DNA from: Eunapius fragilis
Lineage: Eukaryota; Porifera; Demospongiae; Spongillida; Spongillidae
DNA length: 64,000 nt
Reading direction: 5' to 3'
Assembly: GCA_963681505.1 (NCBI GenBank)
Contig: OY811975.1
Location: 4,882,490-4,946,489 of the forward strand
Shown here piece by piece: positions 24,807 through 41,300 of this stretch. A program made the translations under genes and the position numbers. The notes below the pieces were generated by a model, which made no database searches, was not told the origin of the DNA, and saw only the letters and a list, made by a program, of their open reading frames with translations. How positions within the stretch are numbered: position 1 is the stretch's first letter; the number at the start of each line of letters is the position of its first letter.

Positions 24807-24882
24807 GGTTGTAGACAATGCTGGTTTAAAAACGGTCGAATACATGCAAGTATTTTATTTTAAGCCGGGCCACACTGTACAC

Positions 24883-24988
24883 GCCTCTTAAGGGGCGGGG
24901 CTTTTAAGATCGGCAGTGATATTCAATTTTGTTACGCATGCGTCGCGCGTTTGTTAACTGACGTAAGAATCGGATCAGGTGGAGATGC
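24883..24988 (+). promoter_or_regulatory. Candidate MOB2 promoter, unit B
   Basis: Same motif set as in unit A: GC box (24892-24900), ACGCATGCGT, and CRE-like TGACGTAA (24959-24966). The ATG at 24985 opens a basic frame MPKVRRKKNN, which differs from unit A because of one extra C just after the ATG. A first coding exon here is possible but not shown. Confidence 0.4.
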
Positions 24989-25176
24989 CCAAGGTTAGAA
25001 GGAAAAAAAAATAACTGGATTCGCTTATTGTTTCGCCGGTCACCGGGGTTAGGCGGTTTGGAATATGAATACTGACTGTCGTGGTTATTCGGTGCGATCG
25101 TTTGACAAATATGCTGCGCCTGATGATCGCTTGTCGACATTCATAGCAGCCGCATTAGACAATGTTGTTTAATTCC

Positions 25177-27161
25177 CAGGGCCGGCGCCGCAGGTCCGGT
25201 TGCACGGTTTTAACCGGACCACTTTTTATAACTGAGGGCTTTTTTTAATTACATCATTGTATATTCTTGCACTACGTCACTTCGCGTGCGCGCGCAATCC
25301 GTTATGCGTTAATTAGTACATGAACATGCTATTACTTTACACATGGTCAGATGTGGCGACCAAAGTCTCATCTGTTACATCTATATCAGCATGTTATTAG
25401 CTATACATGTATAATAAAGTTAACAGCATTCAGTAAAAAATAGCTACTGTTGTCAATGTGCGAGATTCGATTCCCAGCTTACCTGATGAGCCCCACCATC
25501 CTAAATCCTTTGCTTTTCCGAAGCGAAGCTTTGGAAAGACAAAACCTGTTTTTTGCTCAGCAAAGAGCCAGTGGTTCGATACTTGGCCTTTTCTCCATTA
25601 CGATGAAGGACAAGATGTGATGTTCTGCCACACTTGTGTCACTGCCTTTAAGCTGGGCAGAATTAAGTCAAGTAAAAACCCTGCAACTGCATTTATAAGT
25701 TTATACGCGAGCAAGCAATATGGTCATGCTTAGTGAGTGACAAATGTTTTTGTGTCTCAGGTAACTTCAGGATTTTGTAACTGGAAAGATGCCACTGTTG
25801 CTTTCAGTAAGCATCTCCAGTCCAAGTCTCACATTGAAGCAGTTGAAGCCGTCATTACACTTCCGAAACAAACAAAGGATGTTGGCGCGCAGCTTAGTAT
25901 TGCTCACAAAGCAGAGAAGGAGGAGGTAAGGGACATGTTGCAGATTATTCTGTCAAGTGTTTGCTTCCTTGCCAGGCAAGGGCTGGCCCTTCGTGGTGAT
26001 GGCAGCGATATGTCCTCTAACCTCACTCAGCTTCTTCATGTGAGAGCTGAAGGCAATCCAAAAATGCTACAGTGGATTATCAAAAAGGCTAGGCTTGCAA
26101 ACATATGCATCATGATAATCAAAATGAGATGCTATAGAGCTTATGCTCATCAAGTGCTGAGAAGAATTCTTGATGACACACACACCTCTCCTTTCCTTGC
26201 TGTGATGGTAGATGAAACCAGGGATCAATCTAACAAGGAGCAGCTGACCTTAGTTCTGAGATGGTTAGGGATGACTTCACTGTTTCAGAAGAGTTTGCTA
26301 CCTGTTAGTGATAGATGCTCAGAGCATTGTGGATGCCATAAAAAGATGCCTTTTTGCGGTTCCAGATACCTTTCACAAAGCTTCGTGGTCAGTACTATGA
26401 TGGATGTAGCACCATGGCTGGAGCAACAGCTGGTGTAGCTGTAAATATCCAGGAATTGGAGCCTCGAGCTGAGTTCACACATTGCTATGGCCATGCACTC
26501 AACCTAGCTGTTAACGATACAATAACAAAGGTACCTAAAATGAAGGACTGTCTGGACACCTGTTACGAAATAGTGAAGCTGATTAAGTTTTCACCAAAAC
26601 GAGAGACCATGTTATCTCAACTTAAAGAAGAGATGGGTAGTGATGCTCCAGGTGTTAGAACCCTATGCCCAACAAGTTAAGGTGGACTGTTCGTGCTGAA
26701 TCAATATATAGCATTCTTGCCAACTACGACCACATTCTGCTGCTGTGGGAGACTGGGGTGCATGAAACAGAGATGAAGGCAATTAAGGATTCTGGGGGTG
26801 CGGAGTCAAATGCAGTCCAACTTTCTTTTCTGCATTGTCTTGTCTGAGATGATTTTGTGGCATACTGACAAGCTTAGTAAGACACTACAGCAGCCAACCT
26901 ATCCAGCATTGAAGGGCATGATATAGCGATGTTAACTGTAAAAACCCTTGAAGGTTTGCGAAATGAAAATGACTTTGAGCGGTTTTGGCAGAAGATTGAA
27001 AAAATGAGAGTGCAGTTTGATATTGATGAGCCATTGCTACCAAGGAAGCGAAAGGTACCACAGCAATTTGAGACAGGCGCTCCCCCATACACCCTAGCTG
27101 GGCTGGTTTGGGTCACTAACTGTACAACTGGACCACTCTTTACACCGCGGCGCCGGCCCTG
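25177..27161 (+). mobile_element. hAT-type DNA transposon, unit B copy
   Basis: Same insertion as 5111-7084: identical 15-bp ends and ATTCC flanks (25172-25176, 27162-27166). The zinc finger and hAT core are present but broken, with private differences such as five extra bases near 26090 and an in-frame TAA next to the LCPT-R-W motif near 26680. Presence at the same site in both units shows the insertion predates their duplication. It sits between the putative MOB2 promoter and exon 2, in the gene's own orientation. Confidence 0.88.
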
Positions 27162-27166
27162 ATTCC

Positions 27167-27605
27167 ACTACGACTTGCGGTGTTAAAGGTTAGTCTGAAG
27201 CAAGGAGGAGGCACTTTGTTAACTTTCTGGGATGAAGGTTTCGGGCAATTAGTTGTCTAGCTTCAACTGAAGCCATACCGGCCACCAGACCCTCGTAGTG
27301 GTGCGCTTTAATTTAATTATGTTTAACCTCCCCCTGTCCTACACTTTTTGGAATCCCTTGTGTTGGTATGGCCTAGTAATTTTAACAGCCATACAGGGCA
27401 CCTAATCTCTCTTGCTATGATAGGGTTTTTTAGGTGCATTACATTTTGTGGTTGTCACCACTACAAGTAGACATGGTCTGTAGTTGTCACTACAGATGCA
27501 TTGGGTATACATAGTCTGTGGTTATTTGCTATTTGCTATGTGACATGCATGTGAATCAAAGGGAAAAATTTTAAAACTTGGATTCCACTTTTCTTTTTTT
27601 CCCCG
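27167..27605. other. Spacer, nothing recognised
   Basis: Counterpart of 7090-7529. No gene, RNA or repeat recognised. Confidence 0.4.
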
Positions 27606-28727
27606 TGTGGGGAGGGCATGGGTGGCCATGCCTGCTGTGTGGGGAGGGCATGGGTGGCCATGCCTGCTGCGTGGGGAGGGCATGGGTGGCCATGCCTGCT
27701 GTGTGGGGAGGGCATGGGTGGCCAGGTCTGCTCCGTGGGGAGGGCATGGGTGGCCATGCCTGCTGTGTGGGGAGGGCATGGGTGGCCATGCCTGCTGCGT
27801 GGGGAGGGCATGGGTGGCCATGCCTGCTGTGTGGGGAAGGCATGGGTGGCCATGCCTGCTGTGTGGGGAGGGCATGGGTGGCCATGCCTGCTGTGTGGGG
27901 AGGGCATGGGTGGCCATGCCTGCTGTGTGGGGAGGGCATGTGTGGCCATGCCTGCTGTGTGGGGAGGGCATGGGTGGCCAGGCCTGCTGTGTGGGGAAGG
28001 CATGGGTGGCCAGGCCTGCTGTGTGGGGAGGGCATGGGTGGCCATGCCTGCTGTGTGGGGAGGGCATGGGTGGCCAGGCCTGCTGTGTGGGGAAGGCATG
28101 TGTGGCCATGCCTGCTGTGTGGGGAGGGCATGGGTGGCCAGGCCTGCTGTGTGGGGAAGGCATGTGTGGCCATGCCTGCTGTGTGGGGAGGGCATGGGTG
28201 GCCATGCCTGCTGTGTGGGGAAGGCATGGGTGGCCATGCCTGCTGTGTGGGGAGGGCATGGGTGGCCATGCCTGCTGTGTGGGGAGGGCATGGGTGGCCA
28301 TGCCTGCTCTGTGGGGAGGGCATGTGTGGCCATGCCTGCTGTGTGGGGAGAGCATGGGTGGCCAGGCCTGCTGTGTGGGGAGGGCATGTGTGGCCATGCC
28401 TGCTGTGTGGGGAGGGCATGGGTGGCCAGGTCTGCTGTGTGGGGAAGGCATGGGTGGCCAGGCCTGCTGTGTGGGGAGGGCATGGGTGGCCATGCCTGCT
28501 GTGTGGGGAGGGCATGGGTGGCCAGGCCTGCAGTGTGGGGAAGGCATGTGTGGCCATGCCTGCTGTGTGGGGAGGGCATGGGTGGCCAGGCCTGCTGTGT
28601 GGGGAAGGCATGGGTGGCCAGGCCTGCTGTGTGGGGAAGGCATTAGTGGCCAGGCCAGCTGTGTGGGGAGGGCATGGGTGGCCAGGCCTGCTCTGTGGGG
28701 AGGGCATGGGTGGCCAGGCCTGCTGTG
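27606..28727. repeat. 30-bp minisatellite, long allele (about 37 units)
   Basis: Same 30-bp unit as 7530-7978 but about 2.5 times as many copies. Variants (GGCC-A-GG against GGCC-A-TG, GGGAAGG, GCATGTG) alternate in recurring blocks, which suggests expansion by multi-unit duplication. The 340-440 residue frames on both strands are artefacts of the 3n period. Confidence 0.95.
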
Positions 28728-28861
28728 TCTTTCTCAGTCTCATAGCGCTTACAATGGCACAAATTCTGTGCATCTCATGTCTCGTATGGCCAGTTGGTGC
28801 ATTATGCACATATCTCCCACGTCACCTCTTCACCACCTCTTCCTCTCCCTCCTCCCTCTAG

Positions 28862-31978
<3,117 letters not shown>

Positions 31979-32332
31979 TATTCCTTTTATTCCCCCTCAA
32001 CCCACCCCCCACCCCCTTTTTTTTTTACATTGTTACATTGTATGTGTGTCTGTTGTGGCCAGTGCTTTATGCATGTAGTGTGTTTGCCTCTGTTCTTCAT
32101 TATTATATTCTCTCAACCTCTGCCTTTTTTGGCCCTCTGTTGTAAATGTATGTGCATTGTGTGTCACCCACACACATACTAAGAATTGAAGTTGTTCCGA
32201 TGGACAAGTTTTTGCATCACTTTATAGTATCAATTCTGCTAGCGTACTGGTAAAAAGTACGTTAATGTCTAATGTACCGGGGGTACATTCAGTTGCCTAC
32301 CGCGAGCTTGGCCCGAAACGGCCACTGTCTAA

Positions 32333-32530
32333 TTCTTTTTCTCTGGTCCCAAGTCAGCGCAACGAAGTGAAGCTATTGGATCTACTAGATACGAATGGTT
32401 ACTGTATAATAATGCGTATCTCAATCGCTTTGAGCATGACACTCTGGCTTGGAACCGGAGGAAGCTCCAAAGGATCTGTACAACGAGCATACAGAATGTG
32501 AATAAATTTGTTTTCTGTAGACCGCGGTAG
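32333..32530 (+). other. Unidentified open segment, possible exon
   Basis: A frame reading ...STRYEWLLYNNAYLNRFEHD followed by TLAWNRRKLQRI stays open until TAG at 32528. The composition (aromatic and charged, Asn-rich) looks like real protein rather than noise. In unit A the same stretch has one extra base near 12050 that shifts the frame. No family recognised. It might be an exon linked to the terminal-exon candidate at 34461-34547, or part of an old element. Confidence 0.3.
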
Positions 32531-34388
32531 ACAACTGCGCATGCATGCAGACACCCCCGTGCGTTAGACATTAATATATTGACTCCAGTGCTTTAAAGAC
32601 AAGTGGAATTCAAGACATCGACCATTATCCACAGTACATAAAAATACAGTGAACTCGTTGCCTATGGGACTGTCTACAAATTTAACTTTAATGGTAACAT
32701 ATAGTTAAATTGAAATACACTGATACTTTATTGTGATTAATGGTTTAATTTAATATATTATTAAGTCAACTTATAAAACACACAAATAACGTCAAGTCAT
32801 GAAGGCCGGAAAGATGGCTCTGGCAATGGACCTGACCAAGGTGATGTTCAGTCTACTGTAAATGTCTTGCAAGAAGGTTTGGGAGAGGACATGCTGATGG
32901 CAAGGTGGAATGCCAACCTAGAGAACGTGTGGTGAGTCTCCTTACCCCAGTTGTAGAAGGTCTCAACAGCTAAGGGAACCCCAATGGCTGGCATTTGGGA
33001 CCATTGGTGAGTAGCTGCAGGTCTCTACTGCCGTAGAAGCTGCACCAGATGATCTGCATGACTCCCTTAGTATGACTGGACAGAGAGGTGATATTTCAGA
33101 CATCAAAAGCTGCAGGCTTGCCCCTGTCCCACCCAGCAATGAGCACACCTGCTCTTGGAAGACCATGACCCTTCTCCATACTCACACCAGATGAGCTCGC
33201 CAACAAGTCCACAAAGAGACATCACACTACGCCATACCACCACAGCCTGCGGTTACAGCATGGTGACCCATCAGATCAAGAGTAAACTCCAGGCGAAAGG
33301 GGCACACAGTCCATTCACACCTAGCCACCACCTTACTGCAGTCTGGAACTAATTGGACTTCTTATGTAGACCTAAGCCCATGGAAGGGACCACTGACAAC
33401 CATGAAGATGAATGAGGGGCTGACACAGACATGAGTCTGGCTTTGTTGGCGGGGGGGGGGGGGGCTTTTTTACAGAGTAAACTCCAGGCGAAAGGGGCAC
33501 ACAGTCCATTCACACCTAGCCACCACCTTACTGCAGTCTGGAACTAATTGGACTTCTTATGTAGACCTAAGCCCATGGAAGGGACCACTAACAACCATGA
33601 AGATGAATGAGGGGCTGACACAGACATGAGTCTGGCTTTGTTGGCGGGGGGGGGGGGGGGGGGGGGCTTTTTTACATTGTTTTATTGAATAAAACATTCA
33701 TAATAATACATCATAATTATAATATAACTTGATTATGAAGTTGTTGTTACCAACCGTCCTTATTTAAGGGCTGTGATCTTTTAAAATTAGAACGATAATG
33801 ATGCATTAAATTAAAAAGATCAGCTTGATGGCTATAAACATCATTGACCGATTTTACAAATTATAATCTTTATCCCGTTTATCTGTCAATCAAATCTTGC
33901 ACATACTTCATTCAGGAGCGGATAAAATTCAAGATTAAATGTTAGGGAAGGCGTGCAGTTGAATGGTATGGGAGGGTGCATGCCCCTCCATCCCCCCTCC
34001 ACAACATACTAGCTAGGGGGTCTGGGGCCCCCAACCACTTTATTTGGGCATGCATACAGTTGTCTTCAAATTAATGACGAGTAGGGTGCATCATAACTCT
34101 CAAGTGCAAAATATTAAAGGCATGGTGTGCAGCCCTGCTAGTTTTACACTGGCACAGGTTAGCAGTAGAGCCTGAGGACCTATCTGCTCAAAGGGCAGAT
34201 AGAAGATCTAATGTGGCTTTATGACAAAGCTTTATGACAAAACTGTGCACAAAATAGCTGCATTTACAGACAGAGAGAGCTGTCACGCAAATCATTTTAA
34301 ATCCCTGGGACGAAATGTTTTGACTGCAGTAGAATATAATGTTTCTGAAATGTTTTGGCCTAGGACTAACAGTATTAGAAACGTTTTA
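32495..34388. other. 1.9 kb segment present in unit B only
   Basis: Units A and B align up to CAACGAGCATACA (A about 12134, B about 32493) and again from TCTCCCAC (A about 12141, B about 34391). The extra 1.9 kb has no clear inverted ends or target duplication. It may be an insertion in B or a deletion in A. It contains a tandem pair of about 200 bp (next entry) but no recognised coding region. Confidence 0.5.
33279..33674. repeat. Tandem duplication of about 195-200 bp
   Basis: Two near-identical copies (33279-33473 and 33474-33674) starting AGAGTAAACTCCAGGCGAAA, each ending in a poly-G run and CTTTTTTAC. They differ mainly in G-run length and one G/A change, so the duplication is recent. 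It could be an assembly artefact at the G runs. Confidence 0.85.
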
Positions 34389-34460
34389 TCTCCCACTTTT
34401 ATTACTATTTGTCCTACCCGAATAAAATCTTCATTACCGGGATTTTATTTTTTCTTTTAG

Positions 34461-34547
34461 GACAAAAAATATCAGAAACATGCATGTGGTTCCTCCGGAG
34501 ATATATTATCTCTGGTTCCTAAACAATATGAGCGTTTGATAACTTGA
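34461..34547 (+). other. Candidate terminal exon of an unknown gene, unit B
   Basis: Acceptor TTTTCTTTTAG, then 28 codons ending ILSLVPKQYERLIT and TGA. AATAAA lies at 34590-34595 and an A-run near 34616. Same as 12211-12297 with one amino-acid change. Confidence 0.4.
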
Positions 34548-34944
34548 CTTGTTTTGCTTGTTGTGTGTGTCTTTTAACCTGTATGCATGAATAAAACTGT
34601 ATAATATTATGATTAAAAAAAAAAAAAAACATTACTTATGGAAATTACTGTTGGCTTTTCGATGCTTGTTTGAATAGGTGTAGTCATCTTCATCCTATGT
34701 ACAGTTTCAAGCCTAAGGTTTATGACAACACAGTCTGATATAAACTGAACTATTCTGATTTATTGAAAGGCTTGAATCTATGTATTTTGGTGTATTTCTT
34801 TGATTTATAGGATGCTCGCTAAGGATGACATTTATTTGTCAAAAATATTAAATTGTACACAGATATGTAATGAAAGGAACAAAAAAGAATAGTTCAATTT
34901 AGTTCAGACATTGACCACTTTTGTACACTTCATGATCAATACCA

Positions 34945-35165
34945 TCAATCACATTAGCCTTGAGTGATCATCATTCTCATGACCATCAGTCTCATGATCA
35001 ACATCATCACTCTCATGACCAACGTCATCAATCTCATGAGCACCATCAATCTCGTGATTGTCATCACCTTCATGGCCAAAATCATCAGTTTTCATCAGTT
35101 TCACTCTCATCATTATCTGTTTGCTCCTTCATCATCATGATCATACTTTTCATCAACAGTCTTTT
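34945..35165. repeat. Degenerate TCA/CAT-rich repeat, unit B
   Basis: Counterpart of 12700-12965 with small indels. Neither strand keeps one frame through the whole block. Confidence 0.45.
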
Positions 35166-35589
35166 GTTAGGCATGGTAAAAGACTTCAAATGCTTCCTAT
35201 ATGAATGCGGGCCTGTACTGATATATTAGAAAAGTATTCTCTACTGAGTTGTTTTTATTTCATAAGGACCAAGCCATTTGTAATCTAAACATCCTCTATC
35301 TTCTAAAGTCCTTCTTCAATACTAGCTAGCACCCACGACATACTGTGATTATTATTGTGCTGAGTTTCATAATTAGATTTTTGTCAGAGCTTTCAAAATA
35401 TTTCTCTTTATAGATCTTCAAGAATGATGTTCCTAAAACAACTAGCCTAGGAACAAGCAAACATGCACAAAGCATAAACTCACAAGTGTGCTGAACATCC
35501 TTCAACAAGCTTCTGTCATCTTTCTTTAGTACAGGTAGTACCGCTCATCAAAACCATTGGCCTATAAAACGGTAATTGCAATTATTTCA

Positions 35590-36000
35590 GTCATGATCTA
35601 AGCGATTCCTGACTTCTCGTCCCTGATATGCATGTAGACAACAGCTTGGGCAATCCATTCTCATGGATACCTTTAAAGCAGGTCTTACTATATACACGTG
35701 ACTGTAAAAATAGTGCATGAGTAATGCATGATAATACCTTCATTAGAGAAGCAGCAACACGTACCAGCAGCATGCACCACTTGCTTCAACCCATTTCGTG
35801 TAGTAGTCCAACAATATAAGCACGCATCTGTCACAATTATATGGGAGATAAGAGTAATTGAACTAATGAAGTCCATCCCAACATGTAACCAGGAAATGAC
35901 AGGAACAGGATGTAGTCATAGATATTTGATACACTTGTATCATGATGTAGTCGTGGATATGTCGCAATGCATGTGATCAAAGGTACATGTCGGCCTCCGT
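35590..36000 (-). mobile_element. Broken integrase fragment (Gypsy- or Ginger-like), unit B
   Basis: Same fossil as 13714-14073. A short GMDFI-type stretch typical of the start of an rve core is visible on minus. Old and broken; no long terminal repeats seen. Confidence 0.45.
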
Positions 36001-36287
36001 TCCAGAATTCCTGTATCCGCCCCTGTACCTGAGTGCCGTAGATGTTCAATGAAGAGCAACTGGAAACTGGGATAAATCACAATGCCCAAACAGTTCTTTT
36101 AAAATAAAAGAACCCTACGCAATAGCGTCTGAGTAGTACAGTATTATATATACTTTAGACGGAGTTGGCGTGCCGCAATCGAATCAGCTTAACACGCTTA
36201 CTTTGACGCGCTTTGGCTCACTTTCTAGGGACCAGAAAAAGAACCATGCAGAGCTTGGCAATCTCCAGAAGACCTGTACAACCAGAG

Positions 36288-36291
36288 CCGC
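36288..36291. other. Empty target site of the Ginger element
   Basis: The sequence CCAGAGCCGCCAAGAGCCAG continues without interruption, with a single CCGC. In unit A the same flanks are separated by the 4.7 kb element and CCGC is doubled. Confidence 0.95.
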
Positions 36292-36712
36292 CAAGAGCCA
36301 GCCCTAGCCCGGAGCCCGGGGACAAAAAGGGCCCCAATATATTTTAATGTCTGAACGCCATTAAAAAAAAAAGGCTGCCAGTTCGGACCGATCTAGTCGT
36401 GAAGAAACCATTTATTACCGGTCCGGGGCCTGCCTAAATGCTAGTCGGGGCGTGGCTCTAAAGGACCGGGCCGCTTAACGGGGCGAAATTTAGCTCTCCC
36501 CCCCCCCCCCCCCCCCTTAACCCGTAGGACAACGAGCATGCACCGTTAAATGCATAACTGGAAGAACGCAGTGTACACAGCGGTAGACATGCAGCCACTA
36601 ATGTACGACATTATTATTATTATTATTTACATATAGCCCTATACAAAAATGACGAAGAATGGGACAAAACACCGAATGACACCATAATAATTATGTATTT
36701 ATTATTATTCAC

Positions 36713-37055
36713 ATGAAATTATAGCACATCAAAACACCACTAAGTCTACATGTATTGTTCAGCTTTAATAACATCCAGAGTGATGACTCTGGACAACAGT
36801 GCCCTGACATTGGCTCGGACAAGGGTTATGCTCAGTCGACCATAGAGGGATGCTGTTTCTGTTGACTTCGGGCAATTGAGCCTCATGGCTAATCGAGAGG
36901 CCAGCTGTGACAATGCCCATTTAGCCTCTGTACCCCAGCACCCATACGTCTCTACCACTACTGGAATAGAGACCCAACCCAGTTCTGCACACTTCACATC
37001 ATTTGCCTGATGTTTTCTCAGCATAGGCTGCTGACCCTGCTGTCACACTCGCTTC
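36713..37055 (-). mobile_element. LINE-like C-terminal fragment, unit B only
   Basis: About 340 bp absent from the matching place in unit A (near 19415). The minus frame 36746-37024 reads ELGWVSIPVVVETYGCWGTE, then ASLYGRLSITLVRANVRALL, a pattern I associate with the C-terminus of retroelement polyproteins in sponge and cnidarian genomes. Truncated at its 5' end. Family not assigned. Confidence 0.5.
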
Positions 37056-37317
37056 GTGCAAAAAAAAAAAAATGAAATGGACAAACTGAACACCAATCAA
37101 CTGAATTGATTAGCTGGGCGTGCCGCGTTCACTTAAGTACCCACTTTAGGAGCTGATGGGTGATAATGCTACGCAGATGCTTCCATGCCACGTAACCTCA
37201 CAACCAATATCAAATCAAATCACATAACGATTTCACAAGAATATTACATAACACTCCAGAACAGTATAAGCTTGTCACCCGACTACCCGTCCGAACGCGG
37301 TAGTCGGTGAATCGATA

Positions 37318-38066
37318 TCATAGTACGTAAAACTCCCATTGTTCTAGTCCAACGTTTTCCGCAGTCAGAACATCGTTCATACATAATCTCATCTCCAGAT
37401 CGCCCGTCACAGGTGAAGACAGCTTCTTACAAAACCAAGGCTGGACTGTAGGGAGACAGCATGCAACCTCTACGTCACCACAAGTCATTCCATCCCACAG
37501 CACGTCGTTAAGAGCGTAAGTTGCAGTATTATAAGTGTTCGACCTAGGAACACCAGACTCACAGTACTGGCTGGCGCCTACAAAGGTGGGGGCGGCCGGG
37601 CCTGATGAACACGGACAGTTGTGGCCGTTTGCCTGGTTGGACTCGTACTTGCCAATCCCGTACGACCAGAGGTGGTTCCTCGGGCTACCGTAGGTGATAC
37701 TCACGCCGTCAACGTACAGGCTATCTATAGTAGTCGTCGTGCCGGCGAAGGCGTTCTCAGCGGTGCCATATTGGTACCCCGCAATTCGGCCGCACACTGT
37801 TTGCCATCTCAGCCCCAAGGTGGAAATGGTCACCGAGTCACAGGAGCTACCTGTAGATTTTTGGCACAGGGTGCGTCCCCCCGAAACTGCAATACTGGCG
37901 AGTTTCGTCGGGCACTGCTTGACTGTGTCTGTCAGGAGATTGACGCTGGTTAAACGTGCAAAGCCGCTGGTATTGGAGAGACCGAAGTAGGAGAGGTTAG
38001 TGAATGTATCAAATCGACAGTAGATGCGAACCGCCCCTCCGGTGGCGTTTAGGACCCAGAAGTAAC
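37318..38066 (-). pseudogene. Secreted fibrinogen-like protein, copy C, C-terminal half
   Basis: Matches copy B from the fibrinogen-like GYF site to the stop, including TYGSPRNHLWS, CPCSSGPAAPTF, FVGASQYCESG, DVLWDGMTCGD and PWFCKKL. The differences from B are mostly substitutions plus one in-frame gain of three bases near 37876. The gene is cut at 38066 by the 11.9 kb transposon; its first part lies at 49978-50259. The insertion alone is enough to silence it, and the reading frame is otherwise well kept, so the insertion is probably recent. Confidence 0.9.
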
Positions 38067-38344
38067 AACCGCTTGGAAGTTAGCACCACATTCCTCAGCA
38101 CCACATTCCAATTAATTTGTAATGTGATTAAGATGCGGCCTGACGATAATCATTAATGCGGCCAACATTAATCGCGGCCAGAACGTTCAGGTACATGTAG
38201 CTAGCTGCTTGCGTGGAAGGAAAACAGCCTACTTACCAGTTCACGACACGGCCTGTAATATGAGCCGGGCTTCCACATATGGACTGGAATCACGGTACTT
38301 TTTGTGTCCAAGGCGCCTGGCTAACCCTACCAAGTTGCACAGAA

Positions 38345-41300
38345 ATGAGACTTTTTATTGTACAGGTGAACCCGCAACCATGATGCACAAAAACAGGGCG
38401 ATGGAATGGTATGGCAGAGGCATAGGGACATCTCACTAGGTCTGTCTGACACTGCTATGCACTTTTTGTGTGCTATGTCCCTCCCCTTTGAGAACCGTAG
38501 CTATGTCAATCATTCCTTTTATAGTACAGGTGACCCGCAACCATGATGCACAAAGACAGGGCGATGGACTGGTATGACAGAGGCATAGGGACATCTCACT
38601 AGGTCTGTCTGACACTGCTATGCACTTTTTGTGTGCTATGCCCCTCACCTTTGTGAACCGTGGCTATGTCAATCATTCATTTTATAGTACAGGTGACCCG
38701 CAACCATGATGCACAAAAACAGGACGATGGACTGGTATGACAGAGGCATAGGGACATCTCACCAGGTCTGTCTGACACTGCTATGCACTTTTTGTTTGCT
38801 ATGCCCCTCCCCTTTGAGAACCGTAGCTATGTCAATCATTCCTTTTATAGTACAGGTGACCCGCAACCATGATGCACAAAGACAGGGCGATGGACTGGTA
38901 TGACAGAGGCATAGGGACATCTCACTAGGTCTGTCTGACACTGCTATGCACTTTTTGTGTGCTATGCCCCACCGTAGCTATGTCAATCATTCCTTTTATA
39001 GTACAGGTGACCCGCAACCATGATGCACAAAAACAGGGCGATGGACTGGTATGACAGAGGCATAGGGACATCTCACTAGGTCTGTCTGACACTGCTATGC
39101 ACTTTTTGTGTGCTATGCCCCTCCCCTTTGAGAACCGTAGCTATGTCAATCATTCCTTTTATAGTACAGGTGACCCGCAACCATGATGCACAAAAACAGG
39201 GCGATGGACTGGTATGACAGAGGCATAGGGACATCTCACCAGGTCTGTCTGACACTGCTATGCACTTTTTGTTTGCTATGCCCCTCCCCTTTGAGAACCG
39301 TAGCTATGTCAATCATTCCTTTTATAGTACAGGTGACCCGCAACCATGATGCACAAAAACAGGGCGATGGACTGGTATGACAGAGGCATAGGGACATCTC
39401 ACTAGGTCTGTCTGACACTGCTATGCACTTTTTGTGTGCTATGTCCCTCCCCTTTGAGAACCGTGGCTATGTCAATCATTCCTTTTATAGTACAGGTGAC
39501 CCGCAACCATGATGCACAAAAACAGGGCGATGGACTGGTGTGGCAGAGGCATAGGGACATCTCACTAGGTCTGTCTGACACTGCTATGCACTTTTTGTGT
39601 GCTATGCCCCTCCCCTTTGAGAACCGTGGCTATGTCAATCATTCCTTTTATAGTACAGGTGACCCGCAACCATGATGCACAAAAACAGGGCGATGGACTG
39701 GTATGACAGAGGCATAGGAACATCTCACTAGGTCTGTCTGACACTGCTATGCACTTTTTGTGTGCTATGCCCCTCCCCTTTGAGAACCGTAATCATTCCT
39801 TTTATAGTACAGGTGACCCGCAACCATGATGCACAAAAACAGGGCGATGGACCGGTGTGGCAGAGGCATAGGGACATCTCACTAGGTCTGTCTGACACTG
39901 CTATGCACTTTTTGTGTGCTATGCCCCTCCCCTTTGAGAACCGTGGCTATGTCAATCATTCCTTTTATAGTACAGGTGACCCGCAACCATGATGCACAAA
40001 AACAGGGCGATGGACTGGTATGACAGAGGCATAGGAACATCTCACTAGGTCTGTCTGACACTGCTATGCACTTTTTGTGTGCTATGCCCCTCCCCTTTGA
40101 GAACCGTAGCTATGTCAATCATTCCTTTTATAGTACAGGTGACCCGCAACCATGATGCACAAAAACAGGGTGATGGACTGGTATGACAGAGGCATAGGGA
40201 CATCTCAACAGGTCTGTCTGACACTGCTATGCACTTTTTGTTTGCTATGCCCCTCCCCTTTGAGAACCGTAGCTATGTCAATCATTCCTTTTATAGTACA
40301 GGTGACCCGCAACCATGATGCACAAAGACAGGGCGATGGACTGGTATGACAGAGGCATAGGGACATCTCACTAGGTCTGTCTGACACTGCTATGCACTTT
40401 TTGTGTGCTATGTCCCTCCCCTTTGAGAACCGTGGCTATGTCAATCATTCCTTTTATAGTACAGGTGACCCGCAACCATGATGCACAAAAACAGGGCGAT
40501 GGACTGGTGTGGCAGAGGCATAGGGACATCTCACTAGGTCTGTCTGACACTGCTATGCACTTTTTGTGTGCTATGCCCCTCCCCTTTGAGAACCGTGGCT
40601 ATGTCAATCATTCCTTTTATAGTACAGGTGACCCGCAACCATGATGCACAAAAACAGGGCGATGGACTGGTATGACAGAGGCATAGGAACATCTCACTAG
40701 GTCTGTCTGACACTGCTATGCACTTTTTGTGTGCTATGCCCCTCCCCTTTGAGAACCGTAATCATTCCTTTTATAGTACAGGTGACCCGCAACCATGATG
40801 CACAAAAACAGGGCGATGGACCGGTGTGGCAGAGGCATAGGGACATCTCACTAGGTCTGTCTGACACTGCTATGCACTTTTTGTGTGCTATGCCCCTCCC
40901 CTTTGAGAACCGTGGCTATGTCAATCATTCCTTTTATAGTACAGGTGACCCGCAACCATGATGCACAAAAACAGGGCGATGGACTGGTATGACAGAGGCA
41001 TAGGAACATCTCACTAGGTCTGTCTGACACTGCTATGCACTTTTTGTGTGCTATGCCCCTCCCCTTTGAGAACCGTAGCTATGTCAATCATTCCTTTTAT
41101 AGTACAGGTGACCCGCAACCATGATGCACAAAAACAGGGTGATGGACTGGTATGACAGAGGCATAGGGACATCTCAACAGGTCTGTCTGACACTGCTATG
41201 CACTTTTTGTTTGCTATGCCCCTCCCCTTTGAGAACCGTAGCTATGTCAATCATTCCTTTTATAGTACAGGTGACCCGCAACCATGATGCACAAAGACAG

